Origin: Paraconiothyrium sp. Pb-2020
Taxonomy: Eukaryota > Ascomycota > Dothideomycetes > Pleosporales > Didymosphaeriaceae
Assembly: GCA_022419385.1 (NCBI GenBank)
Contig: JAJUBI010000004.1
Location: forward strand, 992,001-1,056,000
DNA length: 64,000 nucleotides
Direction: 5' to 3'
Below are positions 32,686 to 44,664 of the stretch, one piece after another. Position 1 is the first letter of the stretch; the number at the start of each line of letters is the position of its first letter. The position numbers were made by a program, and so were the translations under genes. The notes under the pieces are model-generated. The model was not told the origin of the DNA, ran no database searches, and saw only the letters and a list, made by a program, of their open reading frames with translations.

Positions 32686-35461
32686 TCAAACCCTGCTGTC
32701 ACGTCTTTCGTCTGCAGAAAAGTCGTTCCTATCCAAGCTCCACGTACCAGCTTCTCCTCTGTCAAGGAGCAATTGATCAAGTTGTCCAGTCAATATACGA
32801 GCAAGCACACTCTGTGCCTTGAGATGGTGACGTAGCAAGAATATGACAAGATTTACAAGGTACAAAACAACGAAAAGAATGGCTACAGAGATAAGGAACG
32901 ATTTTGCGGTCTTGCGGAATCCAAATATTTCTCCCTCAATGCTGAAGTATCCGACAACGACGACAACAGGTGTCATGAATTGATTCATCTGAGGCTCAGT
33001 CAGCACGGGGTCTTACGAGCCTTACAGACAGTACGCACGTTGACCATCAATGCTGCATTAAGATTATTTGCGGCGGCAACAGTGCGATTCTCGGCAGCTA
33101 TAAAGTTTGCCTTCCTGGTGAGCTTGTTGGCTTCTCGGCTAAATGAATTTGTTTCGTGGCTCAGCAAGACATTTTCTTTATGATGTTGAACGCTCACACA
33201 AAGTTCAATCTTCCTCAATCAGTACGCGTAGGGAGAATGATTAAGAGCACCTACAATGTCTTTCGCATTTTGACATGACTCCTCCAACGAGGCTAGCCGC
33301 TTTTCGAGATCCGTAAGGCATCTGAAAGAGTACTCAACGGAATCTACTAGACTATGCAGCGATGAGCACGATATAGGTTCTCCTTCATCGTAGAAGTAGG
33401 TGTGATCCCCATCAGGCGACAAGAATCGTTCACATATCCTGATAGTGACCTGAAACTCCTGACGAAGTTCGTTCAAAAAGCTTGTTGTCTTGGTCAACCT
33501 GGCAAGAGATTTCTCCGCCATCAAAGTATCACTAAAAGGCATGCTCGAGAAAGGATAGGTGAGGCTGTCATTCTGTTTCCATTACTACAGTACACATCGA
33601 ATTTAGGAAGGGTACAATTACCTGTTCTTTCACGCTGGCCACGATCTTACATATAAGGTAAGACCATTCTTTTCGCACTGTGCGAAGCCGAAAGTCCGTA
33701 AGTTGGAGGAAGTATAGTCTCGGATCCCAAACGGGGTGCTCTTGAAGGACAACACCGTATTTGCCGTCAGACGCAAGATGATCTTCAAGACAACCTGGGG
33801 CAACCTCTGTAGCGTATATATCATAGTCATCATCATCACGTTCTCCAGGTGTTTCGTTGTCTTCCGCATCGATGTTGCGTTCTGTCATCTGCTCGTCAGT
33901 CTGGTTTGCTTCGTCATCGAGTGCGTCGATTTCGCTGTCAAATTCTGCATTCGTGAAACCGTACGCGGCCCACTTCGACTCATCCCAACCAGAGACAATT
34001 AGTGAGCTATGCAGCTCACATAGTACATAGGCGCCTTTGCTACTGGGGTCGCTATGTCTCAGGTCCAAAAAAGACAAGTCAAACCAGGACTTGCGGCTGT
34101 TGAGGGTACCAAAAACTGCACCAGTTGTCGTTGACGGGCCGACCCACCTCAAAGCAAGGTATGGAAGATGGCACTCAAACTGGAAAACCCTGAAACCAGA
34201 GTACTAAAATTATGTATAAGTCAAACTGAAGGAAATTGCGACATTGATAAATTCGGGCTCGACTTACCGGGATATGCACCCTCAAAGATGCCTGACGATC
34301 TATATGTTTATATATGCCATCACGTAATGCTCCAGCTTGATGGTACCAAGCTGATTTTGCGAGGACGCGGATATAAGATTCATCCAAATGAGTAACATGA
34401 CTAAGTTCAAATCAGGGTCCGCCACTATTGGAGGGTAGAACCAAAGACATCCTAGCGGCATCAATACTTATGGGTGTGATTTTTGGACGATCCGACCAAA
34501 ATGGGTAAAACGACGTTTGAGACGCTGCACATTGGCTCCATTGATCGGCACAGGAATGCCCAGTCAGAGGGTGAGCCTACCTAGGTACGAAACAAACTCA
34601 CATAAGTTGACGATACGCCTCGATGTGGGATGGTTCCCCAGGTCGCTACTAGGTTAGCTTCTTCTGTGCGGTGAGCGAAAAATTACTTACAGCTTCTTTG
34701 AGAACTTCGTAAAGTGTAGACGGACGAAACATGCCGGTGTGGATTTCGAGTGAACCATATTTACTGACTCTGGTATCATTCCAAGCTCTTGCGGGGAGCT
34801 CGTCCGGATTGTACGAAGACTCGCCTATTTTCAGATAATGTTCAATAGGTCTAGAACAGAAGTTTCTGATGCATTCAACTTTCCAAGAAGGTATCCGACT
34901 GGGGCTCGGTTCCAGAAAAAAATCCAAATCGTCCCGCTTGATCTCTAAAGACTCTTTGACTGCAAAAAATTCCCGGTCCTGGAATTTGCGATCCTTGAAG
35001 TGATGCCTGCACCACTTCAACATTTCGTTGTTCTTGTTCGCTTTGGAAATGATAAGTTCTTTATGTGGTTCTGGGTTCACGGTGTGTTCGATCGGTTCGC
35101 CGAATGCTGTAGGTCGGGGAAAGTGAAAGCCACATTCTTGTGAAGCCAAGCGTACCAGTTCGATATAACTGAAGATCTCGCACAACCTGTCTTTGTGTAC
35201 CACAGCCCGCATACCTCTCCAAACAAGCTTGAGTACTTTTGACCATGTCGCGCTGGAGTTGCTGCTCAGCCCAACCCCAACCACCGTAAGCCAGAGCCGC
35301 CACCAGGACGAGAATGTTGCTGAACAGGGCTGCGTTGAGCGCCTTAGTTTCTCATCTTCCTTATAGGACCGAGCATGCTTCTCGTTGTGTGGAATGCAGC
35401 AAGGGAGCAGATCTGCCCGCGTCGAAGCGTTGCTCATACGATGATGAGCCGTAGAGTCCAT
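32686..35461 (-). CDS. CorA-like two-helix membrane protein, copy 2 (765 aa)
   Basis: Seven exons: 35461-34691, 34645-34602, 34400-34268, 34179-33622, 33572-33255, 33209-33039 and 32988-32686. All junctions are GT..AG and in phase. Blocks shared with the copy at 24369-26419 are the 44-nt exon ending ..YRQLI, GWDESKWAAYGF, HPVWDPRLYFLQL, RLRTVRKEWSYLI and LSPDGDHTYF. A helical segment and two C-terminal membrane spans (TPVVVVVGYFSIEG and FLISVAILFVVLYLVNLVIFL) follow. The N-terminal exon is about 85 codons longer than in copy 1 and contains a hydrophobic patch near residue 55. Acceptor choices for exons 2 and 4 were fixed by comparison with copy 1 and by frame. No GMN filter motif is seen. An ATG-initiated 71-codon frame upstream (35818-35603) might belong to this gene, but I could not connect it. 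Confidence 0.78.
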
Positions 35462-37951
35462 GGAACAGCCGATGCGGGAACTCGATTAGATGGTCCCTAA
35501 GATCGTCCTCTTATGCGGCTTCGTAGCGATTTATTGTTGAACTGACGGGCTCAAAGATCACAACCCTGTATGTGGACCGAACAAGCCCTAACTGTTATAG
35601 ATTCACACCAGCAACACTAGTTGGATCCATTGCGAAGAGTAGTAACCTCGAGTCTCTTCCAAAAATGGTTCATCATAAGTGTGATGGTGGCCGTTGAACA
35701 AGGGATTAGGAGAGAATGATAAATCTGGGGAGGCACTGTGAATGTTCAAAAGTGTGCCAAACGATCCCGATAGCTCAGATCTTCTGGAAGCCTTCGACCG
35801 AAATAGACTACAGAACATGCCAATTTAGATCGCTTTGTGGTTTACCCATGGTATAGTTGACGTTCACCAATCGGAAACCATGATATACCTTCACCGTTGG
35901 AGCACGAGGTCTCCGGCACTCGCTCGTGATGCCCTCGGATCAATCAATGAAGACCACGTTATTGTGATAGTAGTTCCTGGCTGTGTGCATGCTTTGAGTG
36001 AGTGCAATGATTGGGCAACTCTACCACGTCAAGCCTTAAGTCTGTCAAAACCCCCGTAAGTGGGCGAGCTGCCCGCAGTAGCTTCTATTATGCAAGCCCG
36101 ATAGACTGGCTGTTGATCCTCGATCAAGGGTCAATAGCATATCAGGCCTGGACAGATCGACCAGGCGTACGACAAGGCGAAAAGATGGAGATGGTAGCTG
36201 GACCGTAAACAGGGCACCGCTCAGCCTCGTATAACACCATAGGTAGCCAGTATTTCGGGCCGACATGCATTGAAGAAGTCCTTCAGCCCACCCAACTTCT
36301 GGTAAACCACGGCAGTTTGCCTTGTAGGTAAAAACTCTCTATGCTCCCAGGAGTCATAGCCGGCCGGAATGGTTCGCGAATGGCACCCGGCCGCACCCGA
36401 AGCAGGAAAGCCATTCAATAACCGCAACTGGTCAAACCCATTGGCCCAACATAGAACAACACATAGTACAGTGTAATTCGACTAACACATTCCGCACTCA
36501 GAAACTTGACCAGACTTCTCTGTAGCAGATGCAGTGTCGGAAGCCGGTTGCCCGCGCTGAGTTCTGGACACGTCAGTCGCACGTGCGAGTGCAGGCCATA
36601 GGGCTGTCTGCGATTCGTCTTGCCAGTTTGTTCACCGGTAACGGACAAGGATACAATAGGCAAGGTAGAAAAATGAAGCCGAAAATAGGCTGGCTTTGGC
36701 AACCTGTAGTATTTATTTGATAGGTATCGAGGTATGTGCGATAGCCCATTACGATAACGAAGAGATACCTATGCCCGTGAGCTTCTGTGTAATGGCCGCT
36801 GAGGGGCGCCGCCAACCTCAGCATCGGGAGGGGCGATCGCATTACCATGGCATCAGCCTGCAGTTTTTTGATGTGACCGGTATGGAGTGAACAACACCAA
36901 CTGATGAAAGGTCAGGCTTCGTTCATTGAACAAATGGCTTCGGCTAATCTACCTAGGTAAGCAAGGGCGAGTGCAATCCACCTAGGCAGACGATCAAACC
37001 ACATCCACCGATCGCGCTTCGTGTGGGTAAGCTCATAGATTTTGCCTGCAACGAGAGCGAAGAGAGAATTACAAAAATTATTGCGAGTGGATTCACCTAT
37101 GTTGAGGCCGGGGCCTACCAGTCTTGAAAACCTGGTGATCTATTGAATGAGATCAAGATAGCCGCCTAGTATTACTGTCAGTCCTCCGAATGAGGGTGAT
37201 AAAGAAGCATTTTTCATTTCGGTCGACCATTCGGTGCAATATCTCTAGATGTCCTGTCATGTCAGGTGTTAGGGTATTATCCTTATGCGCGCTGTCATGA
37301 AACATGGTTCAGTGGCAGTAGACATGCGCTAGCGCTCGCTACAGCTTTCTGATTCGTGGATAATCGAGCCAAACGGTTCTAGAAACCTTGCAATTTCGGA
37401 TCCGTTCAGGGTACAAGGGTGTTGTCCCGATAGGCGAGGTGGAAGAAAGTCTCACCACACGGGTGGAAATCACCTCGGCCAGCGGACGAGCAGTCTCGAA
37501 GGCCTCTATAGAGATGTTGAAGACTTTTTGCCAAGCTGCCAAGAGTCCCGCGTCATGTTGTCGCGCTGTCAGTCCAACCTGGCCCTCCAACGCCAAGGCA
37601 AACCATACCTTTTGTGGTTGTTTAGTGTTTCGAGAGGCAGATATTCGATATCTGACAAAGTATCACAGGGGCATAGCGCCGGAAAGATGTTCTGTTTCGA
37701 ATCTTACACTGTGGTTTTCGGTCAGCACTGTGAGGGCGGAACCAAGCGGGAACGGGCGAGGATTTGTATAAAGACATCAGGAGGCGCATCCACCTAAAGG
37801 CATCTCATTCTTGAGCCTCACATTCTCTGTCCTACTTCAGTCTCTCGTTTGCTTGAAGCAACCCACTCTCGTTATCAAACTTCCATTCTTTTACATACTT
37901 ACTCCAAGAACCGCTTCACCGCTAGATTTCGATCAATACTATTCACTCACA
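35462..37951. other. Intergenic; pectate lyase promoter at right end
   Basis: About 2.5 kb without a supported gene. Short frames (for example 37339-37596 minus and 37388-37771 plus, which overlap) show no motifs. The last 200 bp carry a TATA box and a pyrimidine-rich leader for the pectate lyase. Confidence 0.45.
37767..37772 (+). promoter_or_regulatory. TATA box of pectate lyase gene
   Basis: TATAAA about 185 bp upstream of the ATG at 37952, followed by a C/T-rich leader. Predicted from sequence only. Confidence 0.5.
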
Positions 37952-38841
37952 ATGAAGTTCACTCTCATCGCCGCTGTTGCTGCCTTCGTGGCTCCTATTG
38001 CCGCCGGTCCTGCCCAGCAGACTCCCAACGAGTTCTTCAGCTTGACCAAGCGTGCTACGCTTCCCGTTCCCAAGTCCAAGGGATCGGTGACCTACAAGAA
38101 GGCCCAGTCCGTCTCCGGTACCTTCGACGGTGGCTACAAGACCTATGGCCGTGGTGTCAAGTGCACTGGCCAGGCTGAGGGTGGTGACGCCGATGCGGTT
38201 TTCATCCTTGAGAATGGAGCTACCTTGAAGAACGTCATCATTGGTGCTGGTATGCGACCCCAGGCGTCTGCTTGATATCGCAAGAGAAAATACTGACAGA
38301 GGTTTAGACCAGATTGAGGGTGTCCACTGCAAGGGTGCCTGCACCATTGAGAATGTCTGGTGGACCAACGTCTGTGAGGACGCTCTGTCCCTCAAGGGTG
38401 ATGGCAACGCGCTCGTCAAGGGTGGAGGTGCTCAGGGTGCTGATGACAAGGTCATCCAGCATAACGGAAAGGGTACCGTCACCATTGACGGTTTCACTGT
38501 CATGGTAAGTGCAACCTTTGCTCCTCACTTCCATCGTGTTTGATGAACTAACGTTGGCTCTTTAGGACTTCGGCAAGCTCTACCGTGCCTGCGGTAACTG
38601 CAAGAACTCCGTTTCTCGCAGCGTTGTGATCAAGAACGTCAAGGCATACAACGGCAAATTGCTCGCCGGCATCAACCCTAACTTCGGCGGAACTGCCACC
38701 ATCACCTCCACCTGCGCCTCTTCCGTTAAGGCCATCTGCGAGGAGTTCAAGGGAACCACCCCTGGAAATGAGCCCAGCTCCGTCTCCAAGGGCCCCTCCA
38801 ACTACTGCAAGTACACCGCCTCGGCCGTCAAGTCTTGCTAG
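37952..38841 (+). CDS. Secreted pectate lyase, family PL3
   Basis: Three exons: 37952-38249, 38308-38504 and 38566-38841, phases 1 and 0. The product is 256 aa. The signal peptide is MKFTLIAAVAAFVAPIAAG. The mature protein is a PL3 right-handed beta-helix. Blocks include DADAVFILENGATLKNVIIG, GVHCKGACTIENVWWTNVCEDALSLKG, KVIQHNGKGTVTIDGF and DFGKLYRACGNC. The YRACGNC stretch carries the conserved R-x-x-G-x-C signature. Cysteines are frequent, as expected for disulfides. PL3 enzymes cleave de-esterified pectin by calcium-dependent beta-elimination. The gene points to growth on plant cell walls. Very confident in family and exon structure. Confidence 0.95.
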
Positions 38842-39154
38842 AGGAACTATCAGACTGTCGCAAGAGCGATTCGTGGGGAGAATGGATTTGGATGTCTCTA
38901 AGGCGGTAAACTTTGTGGAGGATTCTTGATATATACTTTTGATTTAGTGCCACATGCAGCGCATGTAATGTATACTGAATATTGACCAACAACTTTGAGG
39001 GTTCTTTACGTTTTTAGTGAGTCAAGTCCAAATACCAGATATGGGCATTTCCAGAGCATGGCGGCGAGGATTGCTCGAGACATGCAACGGACGTCATCAC
39101 AGTCTTTGTAGATCGTGTTATCTGTATATGATACACTAATTAGCGTCCATGTAT
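38842..39154. other. Convergent intergenic spacer, PL3 / M20 peptidase
   Basis: 313 bp between two 3' ends. Nothing noticed beyond presumed 3' UTRs. Confidence 0.5.
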
Positions 39155-40348
39155 TCACAGTTCCTGCTGGTACTGGTGATCCATCCTCGAAGCCTCTAGG
39201 ATCAGCCGCCTGTAATCCAGGACCGCCTGTTCAAGCTCCTTCTTCTTCAAAGCCTCGTGGTCGGAATGAGCCACCAAGATACTGCCAGGGCCATATAGAT
39301 ACCTCTTATGATCACCAGCAAGGAGCGGAACGTCGGTTCCATAGTTGACGGTCAAGGTCTCAAAGCTTTTGATGTCGCAATCGATGTTGACAGGCGGGTA
39401 TCCCTCGCCTGCCCATGCGATCTCCAGGTTACCACCCAGCTTCTCTAAGCGTGTCTTCACATCCGAGAGCGCGCTTATGATGAGACCACGAACGATGTTT
39501 GGAGTACCAGCTGCGAGGCGGACAGCGATGTTTGCCGAAGCCGTCTCTGCAACTACGTTGGCAGCAACCCCGCCCTCGATCTTTCCGAAGTTCATCGTCG
39601 TGTTCCCATATTTCTCTGACCACGGCAATCCGTTCGCTCGCAGCTCCAACAATGCCCCGAGAGCTTCGGTAAGGACATCGTTAGCGCTAACACCTAACCA
39701 CGGGTAGCCTGAGTGCGCCGCCTTGCCCTTGACGTGCAGAGCAAAGCTTAATATGCCCTTGTGTCCACACACCAGCTTGCCCTCTGTTGGTTCACCGAAA
39801 ATCACAACCTCGTAGTTGGGCTGCGGTCGCTCAGACCAAGAGGAAAAAGCGCGCATGCCATCACCACCGGTCTCTTCACCAACAACGAATAGCAATGACA
39901 AATCATCGCGTAGATGTTCTCTCAGCGATTGAACCGCAATGATCTGAGCAGCAGCACTTCCCTTCGCATCTACTGACCCACGTCCGCCAATAACATCGGT
40001 AGTCTTGTTGTGGTAGTATGGCCAGTAAGGCGGTACAGTATCTATGTGCGAGGAAACGAGGATCGTGGTCGAGCGCTTCGAGCCGTGTGCGAGGATGTTG
40101 TAGCGATTTTCGGACACCTCTTGCGTTTCTACAGTGAAATTCTTCTCGCGCAGATAAGCAGCGAGCCATTGGCCCACGTCTCGTTCATTGCCCGTGATTG
40201 ACTCGGTCTCAATGAGTTTGCGATGGAGATATAGGAGCTCCGCTGAAGTGGATTCTGAAATGACGGACTGTTTCCCTGGCATTACGGAACGCTGTGCCGC
40301 AGTAGCTACGCTAAGGGCCAGCACAATCAACGAAATATGCCGAAACAT
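39155..40348 (-). CDS. Secreted M20 zinc metallopeptidase (carboxypeptidase type)
   Basis: Single exon. From the ATG at 40348 it is 397 aa with a signal peptide (MFRHISLIVLALSVATAAQ). An in-frame ATG 27 bases earlier would put nine residues before the signal, so I prefer the later start. Metal and catalytic motifs of M20: SSHIDTVPPYWP (first His plus catalytic Asp), GRGSVDAKG (bridging Asp), GEETGGDG (general-base Glu plus metal Glu), GEPTEGK, and HSDHEA (last metal ligand). The dimerisation or lid domain lies at about residues 190-310. The family hydrolyses C-terminal amino acids or acyl-amino bonds outside the cell. Substrate not predictable. Convergent with the pectate lyase. Confidence 0.9.
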   Translation of the reverse strand: MFRHISLIVLALSVATAAQRSVMPGKQSVISESTSAELLYLHRKLIETESITGNERDVGQWLAAYLREKNFTVETQEVSENRYNILAHGSKRSTTILVSSHIDTVPPYWPYYHNKTTDVIGGRGSVDAKGSAAAQIIAVQSLREHLRDDLSLLFVVGEETGGDGMRAFSSWSERPQPNYEVVIFGEPTEGKLVCGHKGILSFALHVKGKAAHSGYPWLGVSANDVLTEALGALLELRANGLPWSEKYGNTTMNFGKIEGGVAANVVAETASANIAVRLAAGTPNIVRGLIISALSDVKTRLEKLGGNLEIAWAGEGYPPVNIDCDIKSFETLTVNYGTDVPLLAGDHKRYLYGPGSILVAHSDHEALKKKELEQAVLDYRRLILEASRMDHQYQQEL

Positions 40349-40776
40349 CGTGTTGATGTTCGTCGAGGCCGACATAAGAGGTTGTGGGGGTGGGTGAAGG
40401 TTGAGAGGCCGAAGCCAAGAGGCCGCGCTATGCGACAATGCACTACTAGTACCGGCATGTCGGTACCTAGTCACGTGCCATTTGGCTAGCCATCTGGTAG
40501 CAACGTCCTGCCCGCTCGCAGATGCCGCCTCGGGGAAACGACAGGAGGTTCCCTGCCCATGTTTCTAAAAAGCTAGGAAAGAAATGCAGGTAAAGAGCAA
40601 GAACACTCGAATGCAATCAATCAGAGCAAGCGGTGGTTGCTCCTGCCGCTTCCACCGCTGCCTTCTGTCTGGGTCCTTAGGCGGGCATGGAAGGCGCCTT
40701 CCTTCCAGCTTTCCTCAAGGGTCCCACGAACTTCGCGCGATCTGACTTCCTGCCTCCACTCACCACCCCACCCATC
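40349..40776. promoter_or_regulatory. Divergent promoter, M20 peptidase / coiled-coil gene
   Basis: About 430 bp between start codons. An in-frame ATG at 40687 could extend the coiled-coil protein by 30 residues. Confidence 0.4.
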
Positions 40777-42678
40777 ATGGCGCTTAAGTTCAATGAATAT
40801 GAATTCCATGCTGCGGTGGCTACCTTTCCATTCAAGTATACACCTGCGACGAGCGATGAGGAGCGTAAAATCCGAGAAGCTGAGAAAGCCCGAGAACGGG
40901 CGGACCAGTTGCTGGCCGAGCTGCACGATCCGAACGGCAAGTGGCAACAGACGCGTGCGCGAGTCAAAGAATCGAAAGAGCTGGCCAATTATATCTTGGA
41001 TGCATATAAGAAAGGTGCTGCCAAGGGGGTGGCAGTAGTGCAGAAGCATGGACAAGAAGTGTTCGAAAAGCTGAACGAGCAGTACCAACGGGTAAGTTCG
41101 ACCATCACCACGTCGAGGAAGTCCGCGGCTTCCCGAATCGCAATACCCACTCAGCCTTCATCAATCATCAGTTCCCCAGATCAGACTACGCTGACAGCTT
41201 CTAGGCCCACAGCAAGTGGACAGAAGTGGTCAATGAGTTCAATGATTTTAAAGAAATCCACAGCGACTGCGACGACATCGCGACTGAACGCAACGAGGCG
41301 CTTAGGAAGAATGACCAGTTACACAAGGAAGTGGAGGCAATCGTCCGTGAGCGTAACGAGGCGCTTGAGAAAAATGGCCAGCTGTACAATGAAGTGGAGG
41401 CAGTCATCCGTGAGCGCAACGAGGCGCTTGAAAAGAACAACCCGCTGCACAAGGAGGTGGAGGAGTACAAGGCAATCGTCCGTGAGCGTAACGAAGCGCT
41501 TGAGAAGAACAGCCAGCTGGAAGCTCAGTGTACGCAGCTGAACAGTCAACTAGAAGACCACGAGAAGACTATTGGTGAGCGCAACGAAGCGCTGAAGAAG
41601 AATAGCCAGCTCCACAAAGAAGTAGAGGAGTACAAGGCAATCGTCCGTGAGCGCGACGAAGCGCTTGAGAAGAATACCCAGCTGAAGGGTGATCATGAGC
41701 AACTAAGAACGAAAAACGAGCAATTGAAATCTGAGAACGACAAGCTATCTGGAAAGTTAGAATACATTCGAAGTGAACATGATCGGCTGAAGACAGATTA
41801 CGAACAGCTGAAAACCACGAAAGACGAGTGTTCTAGAGAAGTGGGGCAACTCCAAACGCGTCTCAAGGAGCTGACGGCAAACTACGACCTGCTGGAGAAA
41901 GACCATGCAAAACTACAAAGTGACCATGGAGAATGTTCTAAGGAACGTGGGGAGCAGGTGCGCGGTCTACAGGATGTGCTTGACGAGCTGAGGATTGCGA
42001 ACAATGACCTGCAGCAAGATAAGGCGGAACTCCGTGATCAATGTGAAACACTGACAGGGGTAAAAGCGCCTCCGACTACTAATATCGGCATTCTGACGCT
42101 TATCCTAGGAACTATTCGACTGTCGGCTCGAAATCACGGATGTGACGTACGGGTATGATCAACTGAAGCGCGCTTTCGACGAGTTAGACAGGGACTTTGC
42201 GGAACAAGAACAACGGACTAGGCAAGTCGAGAAGAACATCATGGGTCTTTTCAAATTCACTGCTAGGTTTTTGAAGAACCAGTATGCTGACAGGAATAAA
42301 AACGAGGCTCTCACGCGGATAGCGAGCAGCATGAAAACGTGGGATGTCAGTGCCATTTCGGTCGGTGTCGAGAAGGGTGCCTATATTGCATTCGTTCGGA
42401 GTTTGTGCATTGCGCAGGATCGGCTATTGATCAACATGGACGACATCGCATTCAGCATTTCACGGAGCGCAGAAGAACTGCGCTTGATGAGGTTGGACGT
42501 GAAGGAGGTTATAAAGGACCGGAACCAGTGGAAGGCCGATTGCATGAAAGCACAGGCAACTGAGAAGAGCTTACGAGAAGCCATGAAGGCATTGGAGGTT
42601 CATCTGGCTTCGCAGACTGCGTTGATCCGAGGCATGGCTGCCTTACTGAGACTAGATTATGAGAGCTTGTGTGGCTGA
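40777..42678 (+). CDS. Coiled-coil protein with ERNEAL repeats, 579 aa
   Basis: Three exons: 40777-41091, 41205-42059 and 42109-42678, all phase 0. I do not recognise the family. Residues 1-105 form a helical head (YEFHAAVATFPFKYTP..). From about residue 125 a long coiled coil begins with six copies of an [ER]-N/D-E-A-L-x-K-N motif spaced 21, 21, 24, 31 and 24 residues apart. Each copy is followed by LHKEVE- or QLE-type heptads. Further Lys/Glu/Gln heptads run to about residue 390. The C-terminal domain (residues about 395-579) contains FKFTARFLKNQYADRNKNEALTR-type helices and no membrane segment. It is likely a rod-like structural or scaffold protein. An in-frame ATG at 40687 is an alternative start. 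Confidence 0.75.
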
Positions 42679-44598
42679 GGCGTTGAGCGGTGACGAGGCA
42701 GTGAGTCCTTGGATCAACATATTGCTAATAACATTGTATTGAAGATGGTTACTGGTGACTTGCGCGAAATGATTTGGATCGATGTGTCACTGAGTATAAG
42801 CGGCTCGATGAGGTAGAACATGCTGCACTCTGAGGGTGTGATCTCTTCGGAGAGCACGGTGGCGCTTTTCGCTCGAAGGAGCAATATTCGTGTTACGCCC
42901 CGTAACGTCACGTTCGAGTTTCCTTGAGTGACATAGCCAATGTGGTTAGATATAACTTAGAGCATGTGTTCAGTAGGCCCCGTCGTTCCTCGTTCGTGCA
43001 ATTACCGGTAAAGCACAGCCATCCGGTTGTTACTTACATCTCAAACTGAATGTGCTAAAAGGCTGACCGGGGTAGCGAGTTCACGCTGAAAACCAATTTT
43101 ATGCGGCTGGACAATTGGGGTTGCTCATCACCGCACTCTTAGATTCTCATGCGGCTTTCGCATGCACTGGCAGCATGTTGGTTTGGCAACATTCTTCCAG
43201 TTATTGATCAGTGGCTAGTGGAGCGAATAGAGTAATTGATCGCGGCCAACATTCTCCTTACACCCGAACCAGCGGTATCACGTTAGAGTTGGGGGTTTCA
43301 GTGATTCGATCATTGGGACTCCGACAGTTATTGGTCGATCTCGTGTGTCACTCGCGCAATTTCATGGATGCACACCCAATATAGCAAAGTAGGGCACGTA
43401 TCGGTAGCATTATCCAAATAATACCAAGTTCACGTGGACTCATGGCTGCTGCGGACCGGTCCCAATCACATAGTATAGGAAACGACTGGTTCGAGTTTGT
43501 ACCATACCACACTTTGCTGTCTGGTCAAAGGTATGCGAGTACAGTCATACTCCTAAGTTACCTCGACGCACAGCCTGAAGTGGGCTCGTGACTTGATAAC
43601 GGGGTCATTATAGCAGATTGGCTAACTTTTGGGTCACGATGTAACCAGGCTCCCAGCAGACCGGAATATAGGGTATGTATGGAGCGTAGTCATGATAGGT
43701 CTCGGTAAAGTTGGAACCGTGAAATTGGATGTTCAATTTCTCTGGGATGTAGTCTGTCACGATCGCCCACAAGACTCGGGTAGGATGTGGGTAGTCAAGG
43801 AAACTGTAATCTTCCAGCTGCAATTCTCGTATTGATGTTCATCTCGCAGCGACTTCTCAACGAGTTCGAATCGTCCAGCCCAATGCCTTGGTAATTCTCT
43901 GCTTGGTCCTTGAAAGGCACCAAACTCGATGGTCTTTGGTGCTTAGACATAAATGTTTATATAGACATCACAATCCAGTTCTGCTGGTCTCGAACGCGGA
44001 GTACCTGGCTCGTATAGAAGGCCATATCGATCCTAGGCTTTGGTATAATATGAAGGTAGTCAAATCCAGCCCTCCAATTACCAAGGCTTCAACAGCCAAA
44101 GCCTTGAGGCACAAGCCATGATCAGCGCGGAGTGGTCCCTTTGATCGATTGAGAATTGCATGCAATCGGTTTTTCATTAGTACCTGGGTTCACGGAAATT
44201 TGAACACGGTGTAGGAGCATTTAAAGTACTATACTGTCCATTCAGCAAGAGCTGTCGTGGATACCGGGATCAGCACGTTGCTAAACTTGGTACGGTGCAT
44301 GTGCGCTTTTAGAGCCCCTCTAATGTAGGTGATCTAGGATAGGAGCAACCCTAAGCGCTTTCTATCATACTATACTTCCTGATCATTAACAGTATCACAT
44401 AAGCCCTATCATCTGTCCCCCCAAGCACTGCAGATACTACTGGAGTACTTGTGAGCCTGTTGCAACTATCTACAACTTACAGCATCCCTGGCGGGAAATT
44501 CACCCTATGTACATGGCGTCGTCTCCGGATGCCAAGCCTCAGGATCCTCCCCGCCATTATTCTTCATTTCGGTAACAATAGTCGATTAATATAGATAT

Positions 44599-44664
44599 AG
44601 TAGATGCTCGCCCTAGCAGTAGATGCTTACCCCAGCAGTAGCTTCTACACTAGCAAGTGCTAGC
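44599..44664. repeat. Short tandem repeat, about 19-bp unit
   Basis: Units at 44599-44617, 44618-44636 and 44637-44654 plus a partial one share AGTAG-TGCT..C..AGC. The copies are diverged, so the array is old. Confidence 0.55.

Noticed and set aside
40687..40776. Upstream in-frame ATG for the coiled-coil protein
   Set aside because: The added 30 residues (Pro/Phe-rich) lack the helical character of the rest. Both starts have acceptable context, so it is kept only as an alternative.
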